Source of the DNA: JAFMDF01 sp965222705
GTDB lineage: Bacteria; Bacteroidota; Bacteroidia; Chitinophagales; Saprospiraceae
Direction: 5' to 3'
Length of the DNA stretch: 64,000 bases
NCBI GenBank assembly: GCA_965222705.1
Contig: CBDCUO010000016.1
Span: 248,001 to 312,000, forward strand
The notes beneath the pieces were generated by a model that saw only the letters and a list, made by a program, of their open reading frames with translations, did not search any database and had not been told where the DNA came from. A program made the position numbers and the translations under genes. Shown here piece by piece: positions 17,031 through 25,895 of this stretch; positions within the stretch are counted from its first letter, which is position 1, and every line of letters begins with the position of its first letter.

Positions 17031-18038
17031 ATGAAACGAACCTACCATCTACTCTACGTTGACGATGAAAAGGACAACCTAACTGCCTTTCACGCAGTTT
17101 TGCGGCGGCATTATCATGTATTGACTGCGCAAAGTGGGAAAGAGGCTTTGAAAACCTTGGAAAGAGAAAAGGTAGACTTGATTATAAGCGACCAACGTAT
17201 GCCCAAAATGACAGGCGTAGAGTTATTTGAAAAAGTGAGAGCCAAATATCCGCATATTATCCGCATGATCTTGACCGGATATAGCGACGTTCAATCTATT
17301 ATTGATGCCATCAATAAAGGGCAAGTGTATCATTTTATCACTAAGCCTTGGAATGTCAACGAATTAAAAGTCATTTTAGACAATGCGCTGGAAGCACAGG
17401 AATTGAAGAGAAAAAACAGAGAATTAGAGGGCGAGAAAAGCGAATTATTGATCAAGACTGCAAAAATGGAAAAAGCGCATATTCTTTCTCAGTATGAAAT
17501 TTTAAAAAACCAAATTAATCCGCATTTTTTATTCAATAGCATGAATATTTTGTCTTCGCTGATTCCTCGAAGCCCTCAAAAAGCAGTCAAGTTCACGAAA
17601 CAATTTTCCAAGGTTTTCCGAACTTTGCTGGAAATGAACGAGGCCTTGTTGATCCCCTTGGAGCAAGAATTAGAGTTTATTAAATCGTATCTTTTTTTAC
17701 AAAAAATGCGCTTTGATAAAAGCCTGGAAATCGAAGTGAGGATTGCCAAAAGCAAATTGACTTATCTGCTCCCTCCTTTTGGCTTGCAACTCTTGATTGA
17801 AAATGCTATTAAGCATAACATTATCTCCGAAGAAATGCCCTTGAAAATCTACATTGCCAGCGAGGAAAATTACCTTAAGGTAGTCAATAATTTGCAACTT
17901 AGAGGGAGTAATCTAAAGTCAACCGGTATCGGGTTAAAAAATTTGAAAGCTCGTTACAAAATGCTGACGGATCTCCCAGTTACGTTTAAAGAAGAAGATA
18001 AAAAATACGTTGCTCAAATCCCTTTAATCAAAGAATAG
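17031..18038 (+). CDS. Soluble hybrid sensor: REC domain plus LytS-type histidine kinase
   Basis: 335 residues without membrane segments. A receiver domain (acidic pair in YVDDE, phospho-Asp54 in ISDQRMP, Lys in TKPW) is joined by a coiled-coil (about residues 120-150) to a His_kinase domain of the LytS/YehU type (NQINPHFLFNSM, His near 164), then an ATPase domain with N-box LLIENAIKHN and G-box GIGLKNLKARY. ATG 17031 fits the REC start. It is followed by a LytTR regulator and is probably its phosphodonor. The sensing input must be an upstream phosphorelay rather than a ligand domain. Confidence 0.88.
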   Translation: MKRTYHLLYVDDEKDNLTAFHAVLRRHYHVLTAQSGKEALKTLEREKVDLIISDQRMPKMTGVELFEKVRAKYPHIIRMILTGYSDVQSIIDAINKGQVYHFITKPWNVNELKVILDNALEAQELKRKNRELEGEKSELLIKTAKMEKAHILSQYEILKNQINPHFLFNSMNILSSLIPRSPQKAVKFTKQFSKVFRTLLEMNEALLIPLEQELEFIKSYLFLQKMRFDKSLEIEVRIAKSKLTYLLPPFGLQLLIENAIKHNIISEEMPLKIYIASEENYLKVVNNLQLRGSNLKSTGIGLKNLKARYKMLTDLPVTFKEEDKKYVAQIPLIKE

Positions 18039-18124
18039 CGGCAAAAACATATTGTTTTATTTCATGTATAATTGCCATAACACACATTTTCTTAATAAAT
18101 TATACATAAAAAACAAATTTAATT

Positions 18125-18132
18125 TATATTTG
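18125..18132 (+). promoter_or_regulatory. Putative -7 element (TATATTTG) of the LytTR gene
   Basis: TAnnTTTG match about 95 bp before the ATG at 18227. It suggests the regulator can be transcribed separately from the kinase. No -33 TTG is seen at the right spacing. Confidence 0.4.
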
Positions 18133-18226
18133 TAGAACACTAAAAAGTTGAGTAGCTTTCGGTTTGAAATTAAGTAGTAGTTACATCACCAAATCAATCC
18201 TGCTCAGTAATAAAAAAATTAACACT

Positions 18227-18988
18227 ATGATTCGAGCTATACTTGTTGAAGATGAAATTAATGGCCGCAATAACTTAAAAAATCTGCTCAAAGAGCATTG
18301 CCCAAAAGTGGTAGTAGTAGCAGAAGCGGGAAGCGTCATTGAGGCAATAAAGACGCTTCAAGATAAAAATTTTCAACCAGATGTTGCCTTTCTGGATGTG
18401 CAATTAGAGGACGGACTAGTTTTTCAAGCACTGAACCAATTAAAAACGATTCCTTTTGAAATTATCTTCGTTACAGCTTTCGAAAAATACGCTATCAAAG
18501 CTTGCCAATACAGTTCTATTGGATTCATTCTAAAACCCATTGATGCAGATGAACTCATTGACGCCGTAAGTCGAATCCAGCCGGGTATGACTAATAAAAT
18601 AAATAGTCGGTACGAGCTTTTTTCAAAAGTATATAACAATCCCAATGCCTTTGAAAAATTAAGCATTTCAGCAGTTGACGGGATTTATTTTGTACATATT
18701 CGAGATGTGCTTCGTTTAGAAGCAGAAGATAATTATACCCATATTTTTCTTAAAGACGGAGAGCGCATTACTGCTTCGCGAACCATCAAGTGGTACGAAG
18801 AACTGCTCGAACCTATGAATTTTTATCGAGTTCACAAGCGACATGTCATCAATCTCAATTATATGCGAAAATTTGTCAAAGGAGACGGTGGTTATCTAAT
18901 AATGGACGATGGCATGAATATAGAAGTATCTCGAAGAAGAAGACCTGCTTTCATGGAGCAAATGCGACGTTTACAGGAGGGAATTTAG
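18227..18988 (+). CDS. LytTR-family response regulator
   Basis: 253 residues: a receiver domain (EDE near residue 10, phospho-Asp57 in AFLDVQL, TAFEKYAIKA, Lys in LKPID) and a LytTR DNA-binding domain (about 145-250) with the typical VLRLEAEDNYTHIFLKDG and FYRVHKRHVINLNYM. I chose ATG 18227 because the REC fold begins there; an upstream TTG at 18164 would add 21 unrelated residues. It is the likely output of the kinase encoded 190 bp upstream. Target genes are not evident. Confidence 0.92.
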   Translation: MIRAILVEDEINGRNNLKNLLKEHCPKVVVVAEAGSVIEAIKTLQDKNFQPDVAFLDVQLEDGLVFQALNQLKTIPFEIIFVTAFEKYAIKACQYSSIGFILKPIDADELIDAVSRIQPGMTNKINSRYELFSKVYNNPNAFEKLSISAVDGIYFVHIRDVLRLEAEDNYTHIFLKDGERITASRTIKWYEELLEPMNFYRVHKRHVINLNYMRKFVKGDGGYLIMDDGMNIEVSRRRRPAFMEQMRRLQEGI

Positions 18989-19006
18989 CTGAATTATTTT
19001 ATGTTT

Positions 19007-20905
19007 TCAATATTCCTTATCATAAACCCGAATAAAATCAGGTTCTTTCCACTCTGAATGATCTTTCAGTTCATACAGTTTTTTATAAGCCAACTCTTCC
19101 ACAAAATCAGCATCAAAATCACTGAACAAATCGGCATTTATTGGCTCAATTTGCTTAAAAAATTGCTTGCCTAAAACCAAGCCGAGTTTGTTCAAGTCAC
19201 CAAAAAAGTAAGTTTGCAACAAAGGAATGATTTTGCCATGAAAGACTTTTATCAAGTCATCCAGCGTATGCACTTCCATTAAATAAGCATGGCCGATCAA
19301 ATGTTCTTTATCCAACAAAGCTTCTATGCGTTGATTAATGGCTGTCAGTAATTTTTCCAGATTAACTCCCGCCTCAATAGCAGGTCGAAGTAGCGCAGGA
19401 GTTGGGGGCATTTCCACAAAACTAAAACGTCTGCGCAAGGCAATATCCATAGCATCCGTGCTGCGGTCCCTGGTATTCATCGTCCCAATAATATGTAAAT
19501 TAGGGGGCACGGCAAAGGGTTCTTTAGAATAAGGCAAAACCGTACTAGTAGCTTCTGAGCGACCCTCTCGCTTATCCCCCTCCAACAAGGAAATCAATTC
19601 TCCAAAAATGCTTGAAATGTTCCCCCTGTTGATTTCATCTATAATCAGCACATATTTTCGGCAATGTTTTAATACCACATCTGAAATGGCTTGAATGTTT
19701 ATTTGTTCTATTTCTTCAGCCTCTATTTGTAAATTTTTGATTTCCTGTTCTAATAATTTCCCTTCTATATTTTTTAAAGCCGAAAAAACGCCCCAATAAG
19801 CATGAGTATTTACGCTACCTAAAAGCGTGCGAACTTCCTTATCAACATCTTGTATTGCATTTAGGTTAGGAAAATGCTCATAGAGTTTTTGCAATTTATT
19901 TTTGGAAATATTAAAAACCGAAAAAGATTTTCCCTCCCTTACAGATAAATTGCCAAAGCGCAACACCTTATGCAGTAAAATTTTTCGATTGTCAGGGGCT
20001 ATAAAATTGGTAAAATGATCGCTTTTTAAATAATCCAAAAATGAACGGTATAACTGATTAAATTCTAAATGGATTTCTTTTCTGGGCAAAAATTGAAGCA
20101 TAGCATCCACCAAACAACGGCGAGCATTTAAGCAAATTTGTTTAAAAATGCCAGACTCTATCCCATATTGAATTTGCCCGCCTACCGAAAATGGCTTAAT
20201 GCCTTCCACAAAATCTTCATAACTATAAGACTGATGAAAAGTAATAAACTGAATCCGCCCTTCTTCTTGGTAAGCTGCAAAACGCTGTCGCAAATCGTTC
20301 CTGGGTTCTAAAGTCAATTCTTTAAGCGTCCTGTTTTCAATAATAGACAAGGCGTAATTAACCGTTTGATAAGTTTTTCCAGTGCCCGGTGGCCCTTGCA
20401 AAATAAGGTTGAGTGGATGAGTAGCTGAATTGGTTGAGCGATACGCGGCGGCTGGTTCATGGACGAGATCAAGGCTTTCAACTATGCCGATGAGTTCTTT
20501 ATATTGCGCTTTGGTCGCTTTAAAATTCGTGCCAGGTAAACCCGCGTAGAACGCCCTAAAATGACCGCTATTTGGCACTATTTCCTTAGTAATCGGGCGA
20601 TTCCACAGATTGTAATCAATCTTTAGAGAAATGCGTTGTTCGCTTGCTGGTTCTTCTAGAAAAAAAGGTTTCTCAATAGCTGGTATCGCTGCCTTTTCTG
20701 GTTTGTTCAAGGCAGTGGCAAGTGCATAGCAACCAGCATTTTTACCGGATTGCCAAAGAATAATCTTATCCCCTTTTTTAATGCTTTTTTTATGGGATTT
20801 TATCGCAAAGGACAGAAGGGCTTCGGCTGCTAAAGCATCTCTAAGCCGAAAAATTTTAGGATTGGATTGGAATAGCCAGTATTTGGTCGTTTCTTTCTTT
20901 GACAT
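19007..20905 (-). CDS. EVE-domain McrB-like AAA+ ATPase (no McrC alongside)
   Basis: 632 residues. The N-terminal 130 residues resemble an EVE/PUA-like domain (KYWLFQSNP, KGDKIILWQSGKNAGCYALA), a fold that reads modified bases. The rest is a McrB-type motor: Walker A QGPPGTGKT (about 170), the FITFHQSYSYEDFVEGIKP block, Walker B VLIIDEINRGN and the McrB signature IGTMNTRDRSTDAMD with arginine finger region LRRRF. McrB proteins normally need the McrC nuclease; neither neighbour (LytTR regulator, MBOAT) is one. It may be a solitary restriction or defence remnant, or may work with an unlinked nuclease. Confidence 0.85.
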   Translation of the reverse strand: MSKKETTKYWLFQSNPKIFRLRDALAAEALLSFAIKSHKKSIKKGDKIILWQSGKNAGCYALATALNKPEKAAIPAIEKPFFLEEPASEQRISLKIDYNLWNRPITKEIVPNSGHFRAFYAGLPGTNFKATKAQYKELIGIVESLDLVHEPAAAYRSTNSATHPLNLILQGPPGTGKTYQTVNYALSIIENRTLKELTLEPRNDLRQRFAAYQEEGRIQFITFHQSYSYEDFVEGIKPFSVGGQIQYGIESGIFKQICLNARRCLVDAMLQFLPRKEIHLEFNQLYRSFLDYLKSDHFTNFIAPDNRKILLHKVLRFGNLSVREGKSFSVFNISKNKLQKLYEHFPNLNAIQDVDKEVRTLLGSVNTHAYWGVFSALKNIEGKLLEQEIKNLQIEAEEIEQINIQAISDVVLKHCRKYVLIIDEINRGNISSIFGELISLLEGDKREGRSEATSTVLPYSKEPFAVPPNLHIIGTMNTRDRSTDAMDIALRRRFSFVEMPPTPALLRPAIEAGVNLEKLLTAINQRIEALLDKEHLIGHAYLMEVHTLDDLIKVFHGKIIPLLQTYFFGDLNKLGLVLGKQFFKQIEPINADLFSDFDADFVEELAYKKLYELKDHSEWKEPDFIRVYDKEY

Positions 20906-20933
20906 GAAAATTTTCCTGGAAATTTACGAACCC

Positions 20934-20941
20934 CAAATGTA
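20934..20941 (-). promoter_or_regulatory. Putative -7 element (TACATTTG) of the EVE-McrB gene
   Basis: On the minus strand TACATTTG lies about 29 bp before the ATG at 20905, just inside the short gap after the MBOAT stop codon. The -33 element is weak. Confidence 0.4.
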
Positions 20942-20953
20942 GCATTATCCCAT

Positions 20954-22381
20954 TTAAAACTGAAAATAAATAAATGCATTTGAGCCAAAAGTCCCAAAAA
21001 ATGCAATCATCCAAATAATTGTTGCAAAAGACAGCACCCTAAAGGCAGGCTGGTTTAAAATCAATTTTGAAAAATTAAATTTAAAATTCGCCATTTCTAC
21101 TAAGAGCAAAAGTCCAATTAATAACACGCCCTTTACTGCCCAAAACTGATTGATGATGCTCTCTGGTCTAAAATTTTCCAGACTACCAATACTGCCGATA
21201 ATGGTCGTGGCGGTCAAAAAGTCAGGGCTTCTAAAAAAAATCCAAGCCAGGCAAGTAAAGAAATAAACGATTAAAATATTGATCCCGTTCTTACCGATTG
21301 GAGGTACCCGAATCAAGTCCATTAGTCGTCCGAAATAGGGACCTGCCAAACGTTGCACAATCAAATACAACCCATGCAGAAATCCCCAAAAGACAAATAC
21401 CCAACTAGCTCCATGCCATAATCCTCCTAGCAACATAGTCAGCATATTATTTTTATAGGTATTAAAAGTGCCGTGCCGATTGCCCCCTAAGGGGATGTAT
21501 AAATAGTCCCTCAACCAACTAGATAAGGTAATATGCCATCGGGTCCAAAATTCGCTAAAGTTTTTAGAAAAATAAGGCGTTCGAAAATTGTCGGGAAAAT
21601 CAAAGCCCATGATCCTCGCTAGACCAATTGCTATATCTGAGTAGCCGCTAAAATCGCAATAAATTTGAAAGGAATAAAAAATCACTCCAAGTAGCAAATG
21701 TATCGAAGAAAAGGCTTCTGGTGCAGCAAAGCACTGATCTACAAAGGGAGCCAGTGAGTCTGCCACAGCTACTTTTTTAAAAAAGCCCCATAGCATTTGT
21801 CCTAGCCCTGAATTAAAACGATCCCACTCAAAGCTTCGATTTTTTTGAAACTGAGGTAGAAACTCCTTGGCTCGAACAATTGGCCCCGCCACTAATTGAG
21901 GAAAAAAAGCGATGAAAGTCGCAAAACGTAAAAAATCTCGTTCTACAGGAATTTTTTTATAAAATACATCAATGGTATAACTCATGGACTGGAAAGTATA
22001 AAAAGAAATACCCACCGGAAGAATGATATGCAAAGTATTAAAAGAAGGAGTAATACCTATTGAAAGCATCAAATCTTGAAAAGATGCTATAAAAAAATTG
22101 AAGTATTTGAAAAAGGCAAGAAAACCCAAATTGACAACCAAGCTAATGATTAACAATCGCTTGCGACGCAACTGGTCCTCCGTTTTTTTTAGCATCAGGC
22201 CTACGGAATAGTCAATCAAGGTAGAAGTGATAATCAAACTCAAAAATCGCCAATCCCACCAGCCATAAAAAAAATAACTGCCCAACAGGCACAGCCATAG
22301 CCTTGTTCGATCTTTTAAAGCAAAATATATCGGTAGAAAAACCCCAATGAATACAAGGAAAGTAAGGCTATTAAAAATCAT
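20954..22381 (-). CDS. MBOAT-family O-acyltransferase (AlgI-like)
   Basis: 475 residues and about ten to twelve transmembrane helices. Conserved AlgI/DltB-type motifs include EFWTRWHITLSSWLRDYLYI, PLGGNRHG and the catalytic-His region LGGLWHGASWVFVFWG. Such proteins move acyl (usually acetyl) groups across the membrane onto exported polysaccharides or teichoic acids. ATG 22381 is chosen: it opens with the family N-terminus (MIFNSLTFLVFIGVFLPIYF), and a well-spaced promoter lies at 22421-22449. The usual AlgJ/SGNH partner is not next to it, so the acceptor is unknown. Confidence 0.92.
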   Translation of the reverse strand: MIFNSLTFLVFIGVFLPIYFALKDRTRLWLCLLGSYFFYGWWDWRFLSLIITSTLIDYSVGLMLKKTEDQLRRKRLLIISLVVNLGFLAFFKYFNFFIASFQDLMLSIGITPSFNTLHIILPVGISFYTFQSMSYTIDVFYKKIPVERDFLRFATFIAFFPQLVAGPIVRAKEFLPQFQKNRSFEWDRFNSGLGQMLWGFFKKVAVADSLAPFVDQCFAAPEAFSSIHLLLGVIFYSFQIYCDFSGYSDIAIGLARIMGFDFPDNFRTPYFSKNFSEFWTRWHITLSSWLRDYLYIPLGGNRHGTFNTYKNNMLTMLLGGLWHGASWVFVFWGFLHGLYLIVQRLAGPYFGRLMDLIRVPPIGKNGINILIVYFFTCLAWIFFRSPDFLTATTIIGSIGSLENFRPESIINQFWAVKGVLLIGLLLLVEMANFKFNFSKLILNQPAFRVLSFATIIWMIAFFGTFGSNAFIYFQF

Positions 22382-22420
22382 AGTGTCGTTTTCTCCAGCC
22401 CTGGGCGGGTAATTTTTGCC

Positions 22421-22449
22421 CAAAACTATCAAAGTATGCTTTAAATCAA
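22421..22449 (-). promoter_or_regulatory. Promoter of the MBOAT gene
   Basis: Minus-strand TTG (22449-22447) followed after 18 bp by TAGTTTTG (22428-22421) fits the Bacteroidota -33/-7 pattern. The predicted leader is about 33 nt to the ATG at 22381. Confidence 0.6.
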
Positions 22450-22631
22450 GGAATAAAAATAGAGGGCGAGAAGGGCAAATTACAAAAAAAATAAACGCTA
22501 TGCTTTAAATTCTAAGCATTTATTAATTAGATTTTGGCGATAATTTCAAAAACAAAATAAAAGAAAAAAAACCTCAAGGGACTTTTCTTGCGTAATGAAT
22601 ACTATTTTTAACCGTTTATTAGTGGACAGAA

Positions 22632-25600
22632 ATGAAAAACTGGTATATGCTACAAAAAACCCTTACTCTTTTATTCCTCCTTACTGGTCTAATTTCCCAT
22701 GCTCAACAATTAAACCACAAACAGGGAGAAGTCATTATCCAGCTACATCCAAAGGTAGAAAATACCCAGCAGCTTGTTCAACGACTAAAAATGTTTGGTG
22801 GGAAACCAACAAAGTTGACGATAAAAAAAGAGGTCATCGGGACTATGAACATTTGGTTGTTAAAATTCGATTTTACACGTATCCACGAATACCGTTTTAT
22901 TAAAGCCATTCAAAAAAACAATTTGGTTCAGCATGCACAAGTTAACCACATTATCCATTACCGAAATATTCCCAATGATCCTGATTTTATGAAGCAATGG
23001 CAATATTTAAACGATGGCGTAGAGGGAGGTAGTCTGGAAGCAGATTTGGATGCAGACTTGGCTTGGGACATTACTACTGGAGGAGTAACCGCTGATGGAG
23101 ACACGATCGTACTAGCAGCACTGGATGACGGGATTGATCTGAACCATGAAGATTTTGGCGATAATTTATGGCATAACCATGCAGAAATCCCCGGTAATGG
23201 CGTAGATGATGACAATAACGGCTATATAGACGATTATAAAGGATGGAGTATTATCTCTGAAAGTGATGACATTTCAGGAGGAGGGCATGGTACTCCCGTG
23301 ATGGGTATTATGGGTGCGAAAGGTAATAATGGAATCGGCGTAACAGGCGTTAACTGGAATGTAAAAGTCATGATGATACGCAATGATTTTAGAGACGATG
23401 AAGCCAGCGTCATCGCAGCTTATGGCTATCCTTTAATCATGCGAAAAAAGTATAATGAAAGTAAGGGACAAGAAGGAGCGTTTGTTGTTGCAACGAATGC
23501 TTCTTGGGGGGTAGATATGGGCTTCCCAGAAGATGCCCCAATTTGGTGTGCCTTATATGATTCCTTAGGAGCAGCAGGCATTTTAAATTGTGGTGCAACT
23601 GCTAACGAAAATTTTAACGTGGACGTAGTTGGGGACTTACCGACCACCTGCCCCAGTGATTATTTAATTGGGGTTACTAATGTTAATCGCCGTGGCGAGA
23701 AAGAATTCTTTGCTGGATTTGGCAAAAAAAATATTGACCTAGGAGCTTTCGGGGAAGATGTTTATACCTTGGCAAACGGCAACCATTATGCCCCCTTTGG
23801 AGGCACTTCCGGCGCAACGCCTCATGTAGCTGGTGCTATCGGACTACTTTATGCTGCACCCTGTAGCAATTTTAGTAATATCGTAAAAACCAATCCCGCC
23901 GGAGCAGCTCTTCTGGTAAAAAGTTATCTACTAAATGGTGTAAAGCCCAATCCCAATTTAGATACCATAACATTGGCAGGAGGGCAGCTAAATTTAAATA
24001 ATAGTTTACAATTACTAATGGCAGACTGTGGGCCTTGTCCTCCGCCTTCATTGGTTGATTTTTCCAATATTTTAGATACATCAACAACGATTAACTGGGT
24101 TGCAGCAGAAAATGCAGTAACTACAGATTTTAGGTATCGAATAAGTAGGACGAGTGCTTGGACAGAGGTTAAAAATGCTGCTACTCCTCATTTGCTGACC
24201 GATTTAATCGCTTGTACTGATTATGAAATACAATTTAAATCCAACTGTAGGGGAGAAAATACCGACTATATCGCCACTCAAACCTTCAAAACGGATGGTT
24301 GTTGCATTCCCCCAGAAAATGTTAAAGTATTAGAAAAACAAAATTCAAGTTTGCAAATAACCTGGAATAAATTACTGGCTGCACAAGGTTATGAAGTCCG
24401 ATATAGCATCTTGGGAGCCAGTAATTTTCAAACGCTATTGACTGACACGAATACTGTTATTTTATCAAATTTGAATGATTGCACGGATTATGAATTTCAG
24501 GTGAGAACGCTTTGCCAAGATAAGACAACTGATTATTCTCCGTCCCTATTTCCCCGAACTTTGGGCTGTGGGGTATGTACGGATGTCACCTATTGCACCA
24601 TAGGCGGAGACGGAGATTTTGAATGGATTGCCAATGTTCAATTAAATACATTGAACCATTCTTCGGATTCTGATGGAGGCTATGGAGATTATACGGGATT
24701 TAGTACAGATCTGACAACATTTGATACTTTCGATCTAAAGGTAACACCTGCATTTCAGTCTTTTTCCTCAGAGGAAAACCTCCGTGTCTGGATTGACTAT
24801 AACCAGGATGGTCTCTTTGACGAAGTGTCGGAGCTAGTCGTTGACCCTGACGAAGATTCTGCAGATACCCTCCGTGCTAAAATAGTAATTCCGGGAGATG
24901 CTAAGGCGGGTTTGACCAGAATGCGAATTGCCATCAAATGGCGGGGTGGCTTTGATAGTTCAAAAGCCACTCCTTGCGGTACTTTTGACTTTGGAGAAGT
25001 AGAGGACTATTGTGTGAATATTATCACCGTAGATCCACCTTGCACTGCTCCAGTTAACTTTATGCAAGAAGCCTCTCCTTATACGAATCTACCCGATGAG
25101 GTGGCTGCTACCGTCTTTTGGAATAATCCCCTTAATTTAAACTTTTTTGATTACAGGGCTCGACCTTTTGGCACAATTGAATGGCAGAATTTTACTTTTT
25201 TAGAAACGGCACTAAATGCCGTTGACATCTTAGGGTTGGATGCCTGTACTAATTACGAATTTCAAATACGGACCAATTGTTTAAATGGAGAAACAAGTAG
25301 TTTTTCTCAAAGTTATTTTTTCAATGCGATTTGTCCTTGTCCAGCTATTAGCAATTTCCAAGTGACTGACACGACCCATAATACTATTTCCATTGCCTGG
25401 GATTCGATTGCTTTTAGCAAAAAATATGAGGTTAATTTTAAAGAAAAAGGAGAAAATAACCTGAGTAGAATTGTAGTAGATAAAAATAGTGCGAACCTTT
25501 TTGGGTTAAAAGCCTGCTCAAACTACATTGTGCAAATAAGGGGGTTTTGCTTGGATACCGAAGGAGCATTTTCTGAACAGTTTGAAGTCACTACAAAATG

Positions 25601-25886
25601 CCCATCTGCCGTTACCTCTTTACCGGTGAATGTTAAGGAACTAGCAATTTTTCCCAATCCTTTTAAAAACAAACTTCGACTAGAAATTGATTTAAAAACA
25701 AGCTCTGATTTAGCATTAAAATTATTCGATGTATCAGGAAAATTATTAAAAAATAATTATTTAAAAAACATTCCGTCTGGCAAGCAACAACTTGACCTCA
25801 ATTATAAAGGCCTAAAAAAAGGTGTTTATTTATTATCCATAGAAACCGTAAAAGGAAAAACCATCCGACGACTTATTAAACTATAA
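22632..25886 (+). CDS. T9SS-secreted subtilisin-like serine protease
   Basis: 1084 residues. A signal peptide (LTLLFLLTGLISHAQQ) and a propeptide (about 25-115) precede an S8 peptidase domain with Asp165 (ALDDGID), His219 (GGGHGTPVMG) and Ser393 (GGTSGATPHVAG). Then come two fibronectin-III-like modules, a GEVED domain (about 650-800, WIDYNQDGLFDE ... FGEVEDYC), two more FnIII-like modules, and a C-terminal T9SS type A sorting domain (IFPNPFKNKL ... GLKKGVYLLSI). The protein is therefore exported and probably cell-surface attached or released to degrade external protein. The next gene, on the opposite strand, is also a secreted hydrolase. Confidence 0.94.
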   Translation: MKNWYMLQKTLTLLFLLTGLISHAQQLNHKQGEVIIQLHPKVENTQQLVQRLKMFGGKPTKLTIKKEVIGTMNIWLLKFDFTRIHEYRFIKAIQKNNLVQHAQVNHIIHYRNIPNDPDFMKQWQYLNDGVEGGSLEADLDADLAWDITTGGVTADGDTIVLAALDDGIDLNHEDFGDNLWHNHAEIPGNGVDDDNNGYIDDYKGWSIISESDDISGGGHGTPVMGIMGAKGNNGIGVTGVNWNVKVMMIRNDFRDDEASVIAAYGYPLIMRKKYNESKGQEGAFVVATNASWGVDMGFPEDAPIWCALYDSLGAAGILNCGATANENFNVDVVGDLPTTCPSDYLIGVTNVNRRGEKEFFAGFGKKNIDLGAFGEDVYTLANGNHYAPFGGTSGATPHVAGAIGLLYAAPCSNFSNIVKTNPAGAALLVKSYLLNGVKPNPNLDTITLAGGQLNLNNSLQLLMADCGPCPPPSLVDFSNILDTSTTINWVAAENAVTTDFRYRISRTSAWTEVKNAATPHLLTDLIACTDYEIQFKSNCRGENTDYIATQTFKTDGCCIPPENVKVLEKQNSSLQITWNKLLAAQGYEVRYSILGASNFQTLLTDTNTVILSNLNDCTDYEFQVRTLCQDKTTDYSPSLFPRTLGCGVCTDVTYCTIGGDGDFEWIANVQLNTLNHSSDSDGGYGDYTGFSTDLTTFDTFDLKVTPAFQSFSSEENLRVWIDYNQDGLFDEVSELVVDPDEDSADTLRAKIVIPGDAKAGLTRMRIAIKWRGGFDSSKATPCGTFDFGEVEDYCVNIITVDPPCTAPVNFMQEASPYTNLPDEVAATVFWNNPLNLNFFDYRARPFGTIEWQNFTFLETALNAVDILGLDACTNYEFQIRTNCLNGETSSFSQSYFFNAICPCPAISNFQVTDTTHNTISIAWDSIAFSKKYEVNFKEKGENNLSRIVVDKNSANLFGLKACSNYIVQIRGFCLDTEGAFSEQFEVTTKCPSAVTSLPVNVKELAIFPNPFKNKLRLEIDLKTSSDLALKLFDVSGKLLKNNYLKNIPSGKQQLDLNYKGLKKGVYLLSIETVKGKTIRRLIKL

Positions 25887-25895
25887 AAAAGGCAA

